DNA from: an uncultured Verrucomicrobiota bacterium
Lineage (GTDB): Bacteria > Verrucomicrobiota > Verrucomicrobiia > Opitutales > Intestinicryptomonadaceae
Direction of reading: 5' to 3'
NCBI GenBank assembly: GCA_949293415.1
Contig: CASFDK010000028.1
Span: 1-59,778 of the forward strand
Length of the DNA stretch: 59,778 bases
The notes below the pieces were generated by a model. The model was not told the origin of the DNA and made no database searches. It saw only the letters and a program-made list of their open reading frames with translations. A program made the translations under genes and the position numbers. How positions within the stretch are numbered: the stretch's first letter is position 1; every line of letters starts with the position of its first letter. This document shows positions 1 to 9,018 of the stretch, in pieces.

Positions 1-1
1 G

Positions 2-91
2 ATGAAGTTGATACAACGCAGAGCCTACGGATACAGAAACTTTGAAAATTACCGCTTGAGAGTACTTGTAGAATGCGGAGCAAAACTATGA
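2..91 (+). pseudogene. C-terminal end of an ISL3-type transposase, cut by the window edge
   Basis: The first base is the end of a codon. An open frame then runs 29 residues to a TGA at 89-91. It ends with a motif of the type RRAYGYRNFENYRLRVL, followed by VECG. This basic, aromatic tail resembles the C-terminus of DDE transposases of the ISL3 (IS204/IS1001/IS1096/IS1165) family. The rest of the gene lies to the left of the window, so whether the element is intact cannot be judged. The type label pseudogene is used only because the gene is partial here. The family assignment rests on the short tail alone. Confidence 0.6.
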
Positions 92-103
92 AAGACAAAT
101 CTA

Positions 104-140
104 AAAAATCAACCTATTCCACAACCTTTGGTGTTGACCC
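104..140. repeat. Possible terminal repeat of the ISL3-type element
   Basis: Just after the transposase stop is an AT-rich stretch leading into CAACCTTTGGTGTTGACCC, ending at 140. Its position is where the right terminal inverted repeat of an ISL3-type element would lie. The matching left end is outside the window, so this is a positional inference only. Confidence 0.25.
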
Positions 141-264
141 TTGTTATCAGCGATTTGCGGGCTTTTTATTTGTGTTTTCCCGCCGTGCAAATACCCGCGT
201 TTTTCTCTTTTACCCTCATCCCACTATCTTCGACGATGAGCGATAAAATTTAACTTCGAAAGAT

Positions 265-306
265 AAAAAGAACGGGCGGCAAGTTTACCACGCCGTCCGT
301 TCTTTT
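265..306 (-). terminator. Rho-independent terminator of rpsO-pnp
   Basis: On the minus strand the hairpin arms AGAACGGACGGC and GCCGCCCGTTCT (one G-T mismatch) are followed by TTTTTATC. It lies about 70 bases downstream of the pnp stop. A second, tighter hairpin lies between it and the gene. Confidence 0.75.
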
Positions 307-313
307 ATATGCA

Positions 314-342
314 AACGGCGGCAACTAAATGTTGCCGCCGTT
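314..342 (-). other. Stable 12-bp hairpin downstream of pnp
   Basis: The arms AACGGCGGCAAC and GTTGCCGCCGTT are perfect complements around a 5-base loop. It has no long T-run, so it may protect the mRNA 3' end or support the terminator next to it. Confidence 0.6.
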
Positions 343-376
343 GTATTGCAAAAGTAATTTGCTTTTCAAGCTCCGA

Positions 377-2524
377 TTAACGGGCTCTCTGTTCGTAGGG
401 AACGCCCCTTTGTTCGCAGAGTGCCGCGCGGCGCGAGAGCTTTACGCGCCCCTTATCGTCAATGCCGATGCACTTGACCATAATTTCGTCGCCGAGCTTG
501 CACACGTCTTCGGTCTTGTCTACGCGGAAGTCCGCCAGTTCCGAAATGTGAACCAGACCTTCCTTGCCGGGGAGGCATTCGACGAATGCGCCGAATTCCT
601 TAATCGAACGCACAATACCGCGGTAGGTTTTGCCCACTTCGATTTCGCCCGTTACCAGTTCGATTTCCGAAACCGCCCTATTCATCGATTCCGCGCTTGT
701 GGCGTATACGAGAACGCGTCCGGGGTTGTCGTCGTCGACATCGATTTGCGCGCCCGAGACTTCTACTATGCGGCGGATATTCTTGCCTCCGGGACCGATG
801 AGCATACCGATTTTGTCGGGATCGATTTGAAGAGCCTTGATGCGGGGAGCCGAGGGCTTGAGTTCCGTATTGGGCTTTTCGATTTCCGCCTTCATAATGT
901 CGAGAATCTGCATTCTCGTGTCGCGGTTGCGGTAGATTGCCTCTTTGGCGATGTCCATCGGCAGACCCTGAATTTTGAGGTCGAGCTGGAAGCCCGTGAT
1001 ACCGTTCTTCGTGCCGCAGATTTTGAAGTCCATATCGCCGAAGTGGTCTTCCGCACCGATGATATCGGTGAGAACTACATGCTTGAGAAGCTTGCCGTTT
1101 TCGTCGAAGCGCGTTACCAAACCGCAGCTGATGCCCGCCACGGGGGTTTCAATCGGAACGCCCGCGTCCATAAGGCTCAGGCAGCCGCCGCAGACGGAAG
1201 CCATCGAAGTCGAACCGTTCGATTCCATAATTTCGGAAACGACGCGGATTGCGTAGGGGAATTCGTCTTCCGAGGGAAGGACGGGCAGCAGCGAGCGTTC
1301 AGCCAGTGCACCGTGCCCTATTTCGCGGCGTCCGGGGGTGCCGAAACGGCCCGTTTCGCCAACAGAGTAAGGCGGGAAGTTGTAGTGAAGGATGAACGAC
1401 TTCTGTTTTGTGCCGCCCGTGAGACCGTCAAGCTCTTGGAAGTCTTTGCTCGTTCCGAGGGTGGTCATAACCAACGCCTGCGTTTCGCCGCGCGTGAAGA
1501 TTGCGCTGCCGTGTACGCGGGGCAGAACGTTTGTCTTGCACCAAATGGGGCGGAGGTCGGTATAGGTTCTGCCGTCGCAACGCTTGCCGGCGTCGAGAAT
1601 ATTTTCGCGGTAGACTTCTTCCTGAAGAACTTCGAACGCCATTTTGATTTGCGCCATATCGAATTCCTCTTCGCCGATTTTAGCCTTGATGGCTTCGCCC
1701 GTTTCGTTCATAAGCGCGTCGACGTCGGCCTGACGCTTGAGCTTGTTGTCTTGGAAGACGGCTTCGAGCAGTCTGCCGCCGACATATTCCTTGCACATTG
1801 CGAGGATTTCGGGTTTGCAGACGATGAGCGGGAATTCCTTTTTCTGCTTGCCGCAGAGCTTTGCAAGTTCCTTTTGCGCGTCGATGATTTTCTGGATTTC
1901 CTTCTGCGCAAATTCGAGTGCTTCCACGAAGCGATCCACGGGAATCTGTTCGGCGGAACCTTCAATCATCATCATTTCGCGTTCGTTGCCGACGTAGATG
2001 AGGTCGAGGGTAGAGTCGAGCATTTGCTCGTGCGTGGGGTTGACCACAAACTGACCGTCGATTTCGCCGAGGCGGATGCAACCCACGGGACCGTTCCACG
2101 GAATGTCGGAAATGAGCATTGCCGCCGACGCGCCGTTTACCATAAGGATGTCGGGCTCGTTGACCATATCGGCGGAGAGGAGCAGACCGATAACCTGAAC
2201 TTCGTTCATAAAGCCCTTGGGGAAGAGCGGACGAAGCGGACGGTCGCAAAGGCGCGATGTAAGAATTTCCTTTTCGCTGGGACGGCCTTCGCGCTTGAAA
2301 TAGCCGCCGGGGAATTTGCCCGCCGCCGAGAAAGTTTCGCGGTAGTCGACGGTGAGGGGGAAGAAATCCTGCCCGTCGCGGAGCGCGCCTGCGGCGGTCG
2401 CGTTAACGAGAAGGGTTGTTTCGCCCAGACTGATTGTAACCGAGCCGTTCGCCTGCTTGGCGATAGTGCCGGTCGAGATTGTGATACCGAGGTCTTTAAC
2501 CTCTACGCTATATTTTTGTTCCAT
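377..2524 (-). CDS. pnp: Polynucleotide phosphorylase (PNPase)
   Basis: This is a 3'-5' phosphorolytic exoribonuclease that degrades RNA with inorganic phosphate, usually as a trimer and as part of the RNA degradosome. The 715 residues match the family length and order: two RNase PH-like domains (roughly 10-145 and 325-460) separated by a helical linker, then a KH domain with the GPGG loop at 577-580, then an S1 domain from about 632 to 700 ([14 protein letters not shown]). It begins with [11 protein letters not shown] and ends shortly after the S1 fold. It lies 141 bases downstream of rpsO on the same strand, the classical rpsO-pnp arrangement. A hairpin between them may be a processing site. 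Confidence 0.97.
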   Translation of the reverse strand: MEQKYSVEVKDLGITISTGTIAKQANGSVTISLGETTLLVNATAAGALRDGQDFFPLTVDYRETFSAAGKFPGGYFKREGRPSEKEILTSRLCDRPLRPLFPKGFMNEVQVIGLLLSADMVNEPDILMVNGASAAMLISDIPWNGPVGCIRLGEIDGQFVVNPTHEQMLDSTLDLIYVGNEREMMMIEGSAEQIPVDRFVEALEFAQKEIQKIIDAQKELAKLCGKQKKEFPLIVCKPEILAMCKEYVGGRLLEAVFQDNKLKRQADVDALMNETGEAIKAKIGEEEFDMAQIKMAFEVLQEEVYRENILDAGKRCDGRTYTDLRPIWCKTNVLPRVHGSAIFTRGETQALVMTTLGTSKDFQELDGLTGGTKQKSFILHYNFPPYSVGETGRFGTPGRREIGHGALAERSLLPVLPSEDEFPYAIRVVSEIMESNGSTSMASVCGGCLSLMDAGVPIETPVAGISCGLVTRFDENGKLLKHVVLTDIIGAEDHFGDMDFKICGTKNGITGFQLDLKIQGLPMDIAKEAIYRNRDTRMQILDIMKAEIEKPNTELKPSAPRIKALQIDPDKIGMLIGPGGKNIRRIVEVSGAQIDVDDDNPGRVLVYATSAESMNRAVSEIELVTGEIEVGKTYRGIVRSIKEFGAFVECLPGKEGLVHISELADFRVDKTEDVCKLGDEIMVKCIGIDDKGRVKLSRRAALCEQRGVPYEQRAR

Positions 2525-2609
2525 ATTCTACTTCTTGTTGTGCCGCGGACGGATCGGACGTTCCACTCGGCTGATTCAAAATTTCCTGTCGTACCTATAA
2601 AGCAAATGA

Positions 2610-2636
2610 GACAAGAACGTATTGCGCGTTCTTGTC
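2610..2636 (-). other. Intergenic hairpin between rpsO and pnp
   Basis: The arms ACAAGAACG and CGTTCTTGT pair perfectly, with one further G-C pair outside. In enterobacteria the rpsO-pnp spacer holds a partial terminator and an RNase III site that controls pnp. Position suggests a similar role here, but there is no T-run, so processing or partial attenuation is an inference. Confidence 0.5.
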
Positions 2637-2665
2637 CCATTGAAATTCTTAGCCAAACCGCTGCA

Positions 2666-2938
2666 TTATTTGCGGAGCTTTAGTCTCTGGATGATGTTGC
2701 TGTAGCGGTCGAGCGAGTGCTTCTTGAGGTAGTCGAGAAGCTTTCTGCGGCGGCTTGTCATAGCGATAAGACCGCGACGCGAGTGGAAGTCTTTCTTGTT
2801 CGTCGCCAAGTGGTTCGTCAGGTGGGCGATACGCGCACTGAGAATCGCGATTTGGACTTCGCAGGAGCCCGTGTCTTTTTCGTCGAGACGGTATTCGTTG
2901 ATGATTGCAGTTTTGTCTATTGTATTGTGATCGGACAT
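2666..2938 (-). CDS. rpsO: 30S ribosomal protein S15
   Basis: This is a primary 16S rRNA binding protein of the small subunit platform that also forms bridge B4 to the large subunit. The 90 residues match the usual 88-90. The typical features are visible: the ESC-like [21 protein letters not shown] helix region, [21 protein letters not shown] and the terminal [12 protein letters not shown]. The start ATG lies 8 codons before the conserved KTAIINEYR. It is the first gene of an rpsO-pnp transcription unit. S15 often represses its own mRNA, and a perfect hairpin lies 34-51 bases upstream. Confidence 0.97.
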   Translation of the reverse strand: MSDHNTIDKTAIINEYRLDEKDTGSCEVQIAILSARIAHLTNHLATNKKDFHSRRGLIAMTSRRRKLLDYLKKHSLDRYSNIIQRLKLRK

Positions 2939-3321
2939 ATTATGTTCTTTCTTTTATTCGCAATTTTTCGGGGGTTCGAATCCGAACCCGCGTCCGCGGC
3001 ACCCCGCCGAAAACGCCGTTGAACCTTCAAACGAAGGAATTGCGGAACGGTTTGCGATTCGACCCGCCGTCGCCCGATTCTTTTTCATCGCGAAAAACTT
3101 CGCAAAAAAAGAGCCCGAGCCGACCGGTCAAACGCGCCCCACTCTAACGCCGATTCTTGGACAGGATGTAGACAAACCTCCGTCTGACAAGCTTTTTCTT
3201 CAAAAAAAAGGCACAAAAAAAAGGAGCTTTGTAGAATTCCCATTTCGGAAAGTCGTTTTAGGGTCTTCTGCGGCAGGTCGCCAAACCCGAGGCAATCGCG
3301 CCGAAAAAAAGCGCAACCGCG
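2939..3321. other. Gene-free stretch upstream of rpsO; leader hairpin
   Basis: I find no credible gene here. The region between the convergent ends holds the rpsO leader. A perfect 7-bp hairpin, GGGTTCG-AATC-CGAACCC, lies at 2972-2989. A run of A/T tracts (3195-3230) lies upstream of it on the minus strand. The hairpin may belong to an S15 autoregulatory leader, but the fold cannot be assigned to a known S15 class by eye. No clear sigma-70 promoter stands out. Confidence 0.4.
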
Positions 3322-3975
3322 TTATTCGGCGGAAGGCTCTCGCAGATATTCGATAAGCTCGAGATGCGAATCGAACACGGGCGCGCCGAGCTTTTCGAGA
3401 TTTTCCCTGCAAATATGCCCTACCGAAAGCAGGGCACAGTCCGTCCCGAGCGCATCGGCGACAGCCTTATCGTGGTCGGTATCGCCCACGATTATCGTTT
3501 CGAGGGGATTTGCGCCTAGCTCCGCCATCAGCGATTTTCCGCGTTCGACTTTCGACCCCGCAAGAACGTTGTCGAGTCCGTAAACGCAGTCCATAAACCT
3601 GTCGAGTTCAAAGCGCAACACGCACTTCAGCAGAAAGTTCTGCTCGTACGCCGACAGTATGCTCTGCCCGCAGCCAGCCGCCTGCAAAGCCGACATAACC
3701 TCCACAACCCCCTTGTGTAGCTTGCAGTGAAAACGACGTTTGTTGTACTCGGACACATAGAAATGCCCCACTTTCTGGAAGTCGATTTTCGAAAAGTCGT
3801 AGCCGTGCTCCTCGTAGAATTTAATCACGGGGAACTTGAAATCGCGGCGGTACGTCTCGAGCGAAATTGTCGGGATTGCGAAGTACAGACACATCTTGTT
3901 GAAAATCTCGACACTCAAAGCGACGTCGTCGAGAAGAGTTCCGTTCCAGTCCCAAATTACATATTTGTATTTCAT
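3322..3975 (-). CDS. HAD-family hydrolase, phosphoglycolate phosphatase-like
   Basis: The 217-residue protein has the HAD fold seen in phosphoglycolate phosphatases and related small-molecule phosphatases, with an alpha-helical cap between motif I and motif II. Motif I is W8-D9-W10-N11-G12-T13-L14. The nucleophile D9 is present, but the +2 position, usually a catalytic Asp, is Asn. Motif IV is clear as GDTDHDKAVADALG near residue 165. Substrate is unknown. It is transcribed divergently from the dehydrogenase gene at 4034, with a 58-base shared upstream region. The N11 substitution occurs in some HAD subgroups but may lower phosphatase turnover. Confidence 0.8.
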   Translation of the reverse strand: MKYKYVIWDWNGTLLDDVALSVEIFNKMCLYFAIPTISLETYRRDFKFPVIKFYEEHGYDFSKIDFQKVGHFYVSEYNKRRFHCKLHKGVVEVMSALQAAGCGQSILSAYEQNFLLKCVLRFELDRFMDCVYGLDNVLAGSKVERGKSLMAELGANPLETIIVGDTDHDKAVADALGTDCALLSVGHICRENLEKLGAPVFDSHLELIEYLREPSAE

Positions 3976-3979
3976 TTTA

Positions 3980-4007
3980 TTGAAAAATTAGAAAACATCC
4001 TTTTAAT
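3980..4007 (+). promoter_or_regulatory. Possible sigma-70 promoter for the dehydrogenase gene
   Basis: A TTGAAA at 3980-3985 and a TTTAAT at 4002-4007 are separated by 16 bases. They lie about 27 bases before the ATG at 4034, in an AT-rich divergent spacer. The match is fair and the spacing slightly short. Confidence 0.35.
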
Positions 4008-4033
4008 GGAAACAAGATTAAAAAATTTTGCCT

Positions 4034-5011
4034 ATGAAAATCAACAAAATCGTAATTCTCGACGCATTCACATCGGTGCGCGACGACTTAAACTGGAACG
4101 CATTCGAAGCCGTCGCAAAGGTGGACGCATTCGACAGAACATCGCCCGACCAAGTTGTCGAACGCTGCGCGGGCGCGGAAGTTGTTCTTACAAACAAAGT
4201 GGTGCTCAACAGTGCGCATTTCGAAGAATTGCCCGACCTCAAATACGTTGGCGTTCTGGCGACGGGCTTCAACAATGTAGACCTCTCGGCGGCGCGCGCG
4301 CGCGGCATCGACGTAACAAACATTCCCGCATACAGCACCGACAGCGTGGCGCAGGCGGTTTTCTCGCACATCCTCGAATTTGCGAATATGACGGCAAAGC
4401 ACGCCGCCGCAGTCCGCGAAGGTCAGTGGTCGACATCGAAAGACATCTGTTTCAGCCTCGGCAGACTCACCGAACTTGCGGGGATGACGCTCGGAATCAT
4501 CGGCTACGGCGCAATCGGCAAGACGGTGGCGAAAATCGCGCGAGCATTCGGCATGAGGGTTATCGCCTACACACCGCGCCTGAAAGTGGGCTGCTCCGAC
4601 ATCTTCGCAACGTTCGCATCGCTCGACGAAGTTTTCGCAACGTCCGACATCGTAAGCCTCAACTGCCCGCTCAACGACTTCACGCGCGGAATCATCAACG
4701 AAAAGAACATCGCCAAGATGAAAGACGGCGCGTGGATTATCAACACGGGACGCGGCTCGCTCGTCGACGAAAAGGCTCTTGCCGAAGCTCTGAGAAGCGG
4801 GAAAATCGGCGCGGCGGGTCTTGACGTGCTCTCTTCCGAACCGCCCTCTTCGGCAAATCCGCTAATCGGCGCACCGAACTGCAATATTACTCCCCACAAC
4901 GCGTGGACGACATACGCCGCCCGCAAACGCCTGCTCGACATCGCCCTCGACAACCTCAACTCGTGGATTGCGGGCGAAAAGAAAAACGTGGTAAACCAGA
5001 ACGCGTGGTAG
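4034..5011 (+). CDS. D-isomer-specific 2-hydroxyacid dehydrogenase (glycerate/hydroxypyruvate reductase-like)
   Basis: This NAD(P)-dependent oxidoreductase interconverts 2-keto acids and D-2-hydroxy acids. The 325 residues match the family. Counting from the ATG at 4034, the Rossmann motif GYGAIG is at 157-162, the catalytic Arg is R240 in NTGRGSLVDE, the Glu is E269 in DVLSSEPP and the His is H288 in ITPHNAW. The overall look is closest to glycerate dehydrogenases (hprA/ghrA type), with hydroxypyruvate or glyoxylate as likely substrates. A TTG two codons upstream is an alternative start. It appears monocistronic, with terminator-like hairpins following. Confidence 0.9.
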   Translation: MKINKIVILDAFTSVRDDLNWNAFEAVAKVDAFDRTSPDQVVERCAGAEVVLTNKVVLNSAHFEELPDLKYVGVLATGFNNVDLSAARARGIDVTNIPAYSTDSVAQAVFSHILEFANMTAKHAAAVREGQWSTSKDICFSLGRLTELAGMTLGIIGYGAIGKTVAKIARAFGMRVIAYTPRLKVGCSDIFATFASLDEVFATSDIVSLNCPLNDFTRGIINEKNIAKMKDGAWIINTGRGSLVDEKALAEALRSGKIGAAGLDVLSSEPPSSANPLIGAPNCNITPHNAWTTYAARKRLLDIALDNLNSWIAGEKKNVVNQNAW

Positions 5012-5048
5012 GCTAAATACGCGCTCAGTTCGTTTTTTTAGAACGGTC

Positions 5049-5075
5049 GCCTTCGGTTTCGGAGGCGGCTGTTTT
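5049..5075 (+). terminator. Possible terminator after the dehydrogenase gene
   Basis: The arms GCCTTCG and CGGAGGC (one T-G pair) enclose GTTT and are followed by GGCTGTTTT. The T-run is short and offset by four bases. Confidence 0.4.
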
Positions 5076-5121
5076 GTTCGGAGGCATTGGAGAACGGAAA
5101 AATTCACCGAGCCGAAAACGC

Positions 5122-5150
5122 AAAAAGCCCGCCGACTGGCGGGCTTTAGT
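5122..5150. terminator. Bidirectional terminator between the dehydrogenase and tatA genes
   Basis: The perfect 10-bp stem AAAGCCCGCC/GGCGGGCTTT has a GACT loop. It is flanked by As on the left and TTTAGTTTT on the right, so it can serve the plus-strand gene and, with its A5 flank, minus-strand tatA. Confidence 0.75.
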
Positions 5151-5182
5151 TTTATTTAAATTGGATAAGAGAAAGAAGCCGC

Positions 5183-5452
5183 TTATTCCACTTTATCGCC
5201 GTCTTTTGCGGAAGCTTCGGTCTCGACAGGCTGCGACTTCTTCGCTTCCACCTTCTTGACCTCTTCTTCTCGGATGGCGTCGCGGATGCTGTCTTCAACT
5301 TCGCTCGTCGCTTTCTTGAACTCGCGAATAGATTTCCCCAACCCCTTTGCCAATTCGGGGAGACGTTTCGCCCCGAACAAAAGGAGAATTGCGAGAAATA
5401 TGACTATCCATTCGGTGCCACCGGGCATACCAAACATCAGTATGTTATTCAT
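5183..5452 (-). CDS. tatA: Sec-independent translocase subunit TatA
   Basis: TatA forms the size-variable pore of the twin-arginine pathway, which exports folded proteins across the inner membrane. The 89-residue protein has the family layout. One hydrophobic N-terminal helix (about 13-32) is followed by the FGAKRLPELAKGLG hinge, an amphipathic helix (KSIREFKKATSEVEDSI) and a charged, disordered tail rich in E and K. TatB and TatC are not in this window. TatA and TatE cannot be told apart here. It lies just downstream of the exported-protein operon on the same strand (41-base gap), so read-through is possible. Confidence 0.93.
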   Translation of the reverse strand: MNNILMFGMPGGTEWIVIFLAILLLFGAKRLPELAKGLGKSIREFKKATSEVEDSIRDAIREEEVKKVEAKKSQPVETEASAKDGDKVE

Positions 5453-5493
5453 AAGGTTTCAAAATCTACTTTTACTTCGCGGGTAGTCAAGCG

Positions 5494-6867
5494 TTATTTT
5501 GAAACGGGTTTGATTACATAGCCGTACCCGACGGGTTGAGCTTTGACGTAAACTTGGGCGAGCAGTTCGCGCGACTGGGCGAACGTTTTTTGCTGAGCCG
5601 CCTTCTGTTGCGGATAGCGTTTTGCGCAGGCCCTTATATAGGGATGGCGGGGCGGCAAATCCGCCTTTACACTGGCTTGGATTTTTGCGATTTTCTCTTC
5701 CGTAGTCTTCAGATCTTCGACGCGCCACCACATTTCGGTTGCGTTTATTTCGCGCAAAGAACCGCAAATCGAGCGGTACGCCTCGACGGCTTTGAAAACC
5801 TCCGCGCTCTGTGCATATTGCGGCGTGTTCTTGTTGTCCGCCAAATTTACGCCCGCTGCGAGCGCGTCGGCGGAATACGTTCCGACATTTTTGCCGTCGA
5901 TTAGAAGTTCGTAGTCGCCTTTCGCCAAGCCCGAGACCTTCAGGATTTGTTTGTTGAACGCCGCCGTGAAGCCCGTGTATTTATCGGCAAACTCGCCGCC
6001 CTTCGTGGGGATGAACGGGAGCGAGTGCTCGAGAAGCGTAAAATTCACCGTACCGCCGTCGAACGCCAAATTTGAGACATCGCAGTTGAAGTTTTCGACA
6101 ACCGATTTTTTTGCGGCGTCAATCGAAAGCTTCGAAACGACCGCCGATTCGTTCATAACGCTTATGAAGTTCGCCGCCATCACGGACGCGCCCATATCCT
6201 GCGGGTGTACCCTGTCGTTGCCCGCGACCGATTCCGACGGGTTGTCGCGCTGGATTTCCGCGTTGATGCGCATCATATAGCCGAACATATCCACAAGCTT
6301 CAGGTTGCGGTCTTTGGACTCCTTGAAAATGTAGCCCGCGAATGTTTCAAGCTCTTTGTTTTTACCCGCCAAGAGCGTTGCCTTGCTCTTCACCGTTTCG
6401 TCGTAGGGCGATGGCGTGAACGCTATGACTTTGCAGTTTGCCGCGGCGAACTTGTCGAGCACCGAGCGCACGGCGTTGCGGTACGACCGCCTGTTTGCCT
6501 CGACCTTTTTCGCCTGCTCTTTCGACCCCGCCTTGAGCACGACATTGCCGTTGTTCATCCCAATCATCAGAGTGGAAACGACGGGCTTGATTGCCAGAAT
6601 GTCCGATTCCATCCGCTTATTGACGTGCTCGGCGTAGTCGCCGCTGATTCCGAGATTATAGAACTCGATTTTGCTTTCGGGGTAGCGCGTCGCATAAAAG
6701 TAAATGATGTCGCGCACATACCTGCCGCCGTGTGTTATGCTGTCGCCGACAAAGCAGACGTTGCCTTCCGTCGGGAATGCGTTGGGGCGGTTGTCGATTC
6801 CCGCGAAAAGGCACGCCGCCGAGAACATCGCCGTTGCGGTTACAATTTGTTTTGCCACTGTTTTCAT
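5494..6867 (-). CDS. Exported SGNH/GDSL-type hydrolase
   Basis: The protein has an N-terminal signal peptide (about 1-23) and an SGNH esterase domain. Block I is FVGDSITHGG with nucleophile S43. Block II is NLGISGD with G76. Block III is MIGMNNG with N105. Block V is DRVHP with D218 and H221. These four blocks predict a serine esterase acting in the periplasm or outside, probably de-acylating a polysaccharide. The region after about residue 235 is an extra C-terminal part of some 220 residues that I do not recognise; it ends in a basic stretch. This is the last gene of a compact operon of exported proteins starting at 11332, with only 2 bases between it and the gene before. Confidence 0.88.
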   Translation of the reverse strand: MKTVAKQIVTATAMFSAACLFAGIDNRPNAFPTEGNVCFVGDSITHGGRYVRDIIYFYATRYPESKIEFYNLGISGDYAEHVNKRMESDILAIKPVVSTLMIGMNNGNVVLKAGSKEQAKKVEANRRSYRNAVRSVLDKFAAANCKVIAFTPSPYDETVKSKATLLAGKNKELETFAGYIFKESKDRNLKLVDMFGYMMRINAEIQRDNPSESVAGNDRVHPQDMGASVMAANFISVMNESAVVSKLSIDAAKKSVVENFNCDVSNLAFDGGTVNFTLLEHSLPFIPTKGGEFADKYTGFTAAFNKQILKVSGLAKGDYELLIDGKNVGTYSADALAAGVNLADNKNTPQYAQSAEVFKAVEAYRSICGSLREINATEMWWRVEDLKTTEEKIAKIQASVKADLPPRHPYIRACAKRYPQQKAAQQKTFAQSRELLAQVYVKAQPVGYGYVIKPVSK

Positions 6868-6869
6868 TT

Positions 6870-8429
6870 TTATTTTTCCATCATGGATTTTACGATTTCG
6901 CTCTTGTTTCGGGCATTTTTAAACTCGTCCAAAAAGCGTTTTTTCGACTCGCCGAAAGCCTCGGCGTCGCCGTCGGACACGGCTTCGTAAAGTCTGCCCA
7001 GCTCCACGAGCGCGTTGTGGTAGAGCGGGTTTATGTTAGAAAACGCCACTTTAATTTCGAGCAGCCGCAGTTTCACCGTTTCGGAATAATCTTCGCGCAA
7101 GTCGAACAGTTTTTCGAAAGGCACTCCCGTTCTTCCGCCGTCGGGGGTGTCTACCTGCAAAACGGCAAGCCGCGCGATTTCGTCCGCCGAACGGCGAGGC
7201 GAATACACGCCGCCGATACGCGCATAGATTTCTCCCGAGACAAGACACCGCCACCACGTTGCGAAGTCGAAATTTTGCGGCTTCAACGCTTCGATGCGTT
7301 TGGAAAGCTTTTCGGGCGTTTCGCCAGCAAGTGCCGCGCCGACGAAACGGGCGAGAGCGTTTTTGTCTTTCGAAGCTTTCGCCACCGCCGCAAGAGTCCA
7401 ATACGCGGCGGCGGATTTTTCGGGCGAAAGCGCGGTCATCGCGAACACTTCGGCGGGAAGCGGCGGCGGGTTTTCGGCGGCAACCGCTGCCGTATCGCGC
7501 GCCACACCGAAGCGCACCGCCCTTTCGAAAGCCGTCGCAAACGCCGATTTCAGCCAAAGCGGAACATTTCTCGCCGCCGACTCTCCCCCGCGTTCGTAGG
7601 CGATTTTCGCGAGCAGACATTCCGCCGTTGCGCGGCAATAGGTTTCAAGAGGCAGGTCTTTCGCAAATTTGAATGTGATTGTCGCGCCGCCGTCGGGCGA
7701 AAACGACATCTTGTAGCCGCTTGCAATTTCGAGCGATTTGTCCGTAAAAATCTGCACGAGAATTTTTCTGCGCAGCGGAAAATCGCCCTTCGCGCCGCCG
7801 ATGTACTCGAGTGCGGCGCATTCGAATTCGGCAATAGTGCCCGTCGCCGTCGAATGGGCATTGTAGTCGTCGGAGACAATCGAGAACAGGCGCGTCTCGT
7901 AGGAGTACACGCGCGGGGCGGCGGCGGCAAGTTTCGCAAGCTTTTTGCGCTCGTCCACGGCTTTCTCGGCGGTCTTTTCGTCGTCGCCAAGCCTCGGAAC
8001 GTAGTAGCCGTTGACGAAATTTTTCGTCGTATCGACAACGGGTTTGTCGGACGTTTTTTTTGCGGGCGGTTGCGGTTTTTCCGCATTTCCCGCCGATTTT
8101 GAAGCCGTTTCGAACGGCGGTCTGCGCGGGGCTTCGGGCATTGCCGAGTCTTCGGATTGCGGTTTGCCCGCAGGCGAAAGCTCGGTTATGTCGGAATCTT
8201 CGGGCGCGACTTCGGAGTAGCGGAATTTTGCCGATGCGCGGAATTTGCGCAGTTCCGCGTCGAAGTCGAAATCGTTGGTCAGAACACGCCCCTCGGGGGC
8301 TTTGCCGGCGGCTGCTTCGTCGGCAAGATGGCGGGCGAGCGCGATTTTTTCGGCAAGGCTCGCCGCCGAACAAACCGCCGAAACGCACAAAAACGCCGTT
8401 GTGAAAATTGCGAAAAACGCCCTGTTCAT
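6870..8429 (-). CDS. Exported protein of unknown function (519 aa)
   Basis: I do not recognise a family with confidence. A signal peptide (MNRAFFAIFTTAFLCVSAVCSA) is followed by a variable Pro/Glu/Ser-rich stretch to about residue 115, then a conserved-looking globular region. The middle part, with VPLWLKSAFATAFERAV, recalls the layout of peptidase-MA-like proteins, but I see no HExxH zinc motif, so catalysis is not supported. The C-terminus is helical and charged. Its start overlaps the previous gene's stop by 4 bases (ATGA), so the two are probably translationally coupled. It is the fourth gene of the 11332-5494 operon. Confidence 0.75.
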   Translation of the reverse strand: MNRAFFAIFTTAFLCVSAVCSAASLAEKIALARHLADEAAAGKAPEGRVLTNDFDFDAELRKFRASAKFRYSEVAPEDSDITELSPAGKPQSEDSAMPEAPRRPPFETASKSAGNAEKPQPPAKKTSDKPVVDTTKNFVNGYYVPRLGDDEKTAEKAVDERKKLAKLAAAAPRVYSYETRLFSIVSDDYNAHSTATGTIAEFECAALEYIGGAKGDFPLRRKILVQIFTDKSLEIASGYKMSFSPDGGATITFKFAKDLPLETYCRATAECLLAKIAYERGGESAARNVPLWLKSAFATAFERAVRFGVARDTAAVAAENPPPLPAEVFAMTALSPEKSAAAYWTLAAVAKASKDKNALARFVGAALAGETPEKLSKRIEALKPQNFDFATWWRCLVSGEIYARIGGVYSPRRSADEIARLAVLQVDTPDGGRTGVPFEKLFDLREDYSETVKLRLLEIKVAFSNINPLYHNALVELGRLYEAVSDGDAEAFGESKKRFLDEFKNARNKSEIVKSMMEK

Positions 8430-9010
8430 TTTCTAAAAACCGCCTTCCCCGAGTCGGACACGATTTTCATTTTGTCGAACGCCGCAAGATATTTTTCGGC
8501 GGGCTTGAGGTGCGAATAAAAGCCCGTGAAGGTCCGTCCCAAGCGCACTGCGAGCGGACGCGGCAGCCGCGCGTTGCCTATCCTGCCCGAAACGACCCTG
8601 CATCCCGAACCGTCGAACTCAAGCCCTACATACGCGCCGAGCAAAACGTGGCGCGACATCGCCACCGCCGCAAACGGCACGCACACTTCGATGTTTCCGC
8701 CGTCGAGCAAAACCGCGGGAGCTTCGGGCGCGGCTACCCCGCCGTTTTGTGTCCTCGCCTGTTCACGGGCGGCGTCCATCACTATTCCGAAAAGCCCCGC
8801 GGAAAGTTCTTCCGCCGTAAACGAAGCCGACTTTTCGGAGGAATCCAAAAACCGCGCAAGCGAAGCGTCGGTGTAATCGGGCTGTTTCGGATTTTCGGCT
8901 GAAAGCGCGAGGGCAAGAAACGCCGCCAGCGCGCCGAACAAGCCGAAAAGGCACGCCGAAACGGCTAGCGAGCACGCTCCGAAAAAAACGCCTTTAAAAA
9001 AATTCCCCAT
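8426..9010 (-). CDS. Membrane-anchored protein of unknown function (194 aa)
   Basis: No family is recognised. The N-terminus has one long hydrophobic segment (about 8-38), either a signal anchor or an uncleaved signal. The rest is probably periplasmic, with a helical part (YTDASLARFLDSSEKSASF) and a beta-rich part around 105-150. That part contains a possible ligand-binding fold but no catalytic motif that I can name. It overlaps the next gene by 4 bases and lies 8 bases after the previous one. This tight packing argues that the operon products work together. Confidence 0.72.
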   Translation of the reverse strand: MGNFFKGVFFGACSLAVSACLFGLFGALAAFLALALSAENPKQPDYTDASLARFLDSSEKSASFTAEELSAGLFGIVMDAAREQARTQNGGVAAPEAPAVLLDGGNIEVCVPFAAVAMSRHVLLGAYVGLEFDGSGCRVVSGRIGNARLPRPLAVRLGRTFTGFYSHLKPAEKYLAAFDKMKIVSDSGKAVFRK

Positions 9011-9018
9011 CGAAATGC

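Noticed and set aside
329..2683. Open frame of nearly 800 codons on the plus strand opposite pnp
   Set aside because: It is the shadow of pnp produced by codon bias; its translation has no recognisable domain and is rich in Arg, Phe and Ala.
2971..2990. GGTTCGAATCC, which looks like a tRNA T-loop
   Set aside because: It is part of a perfect 7-bp hairpin; no acceptor, D or anticodon arms can be built around it.
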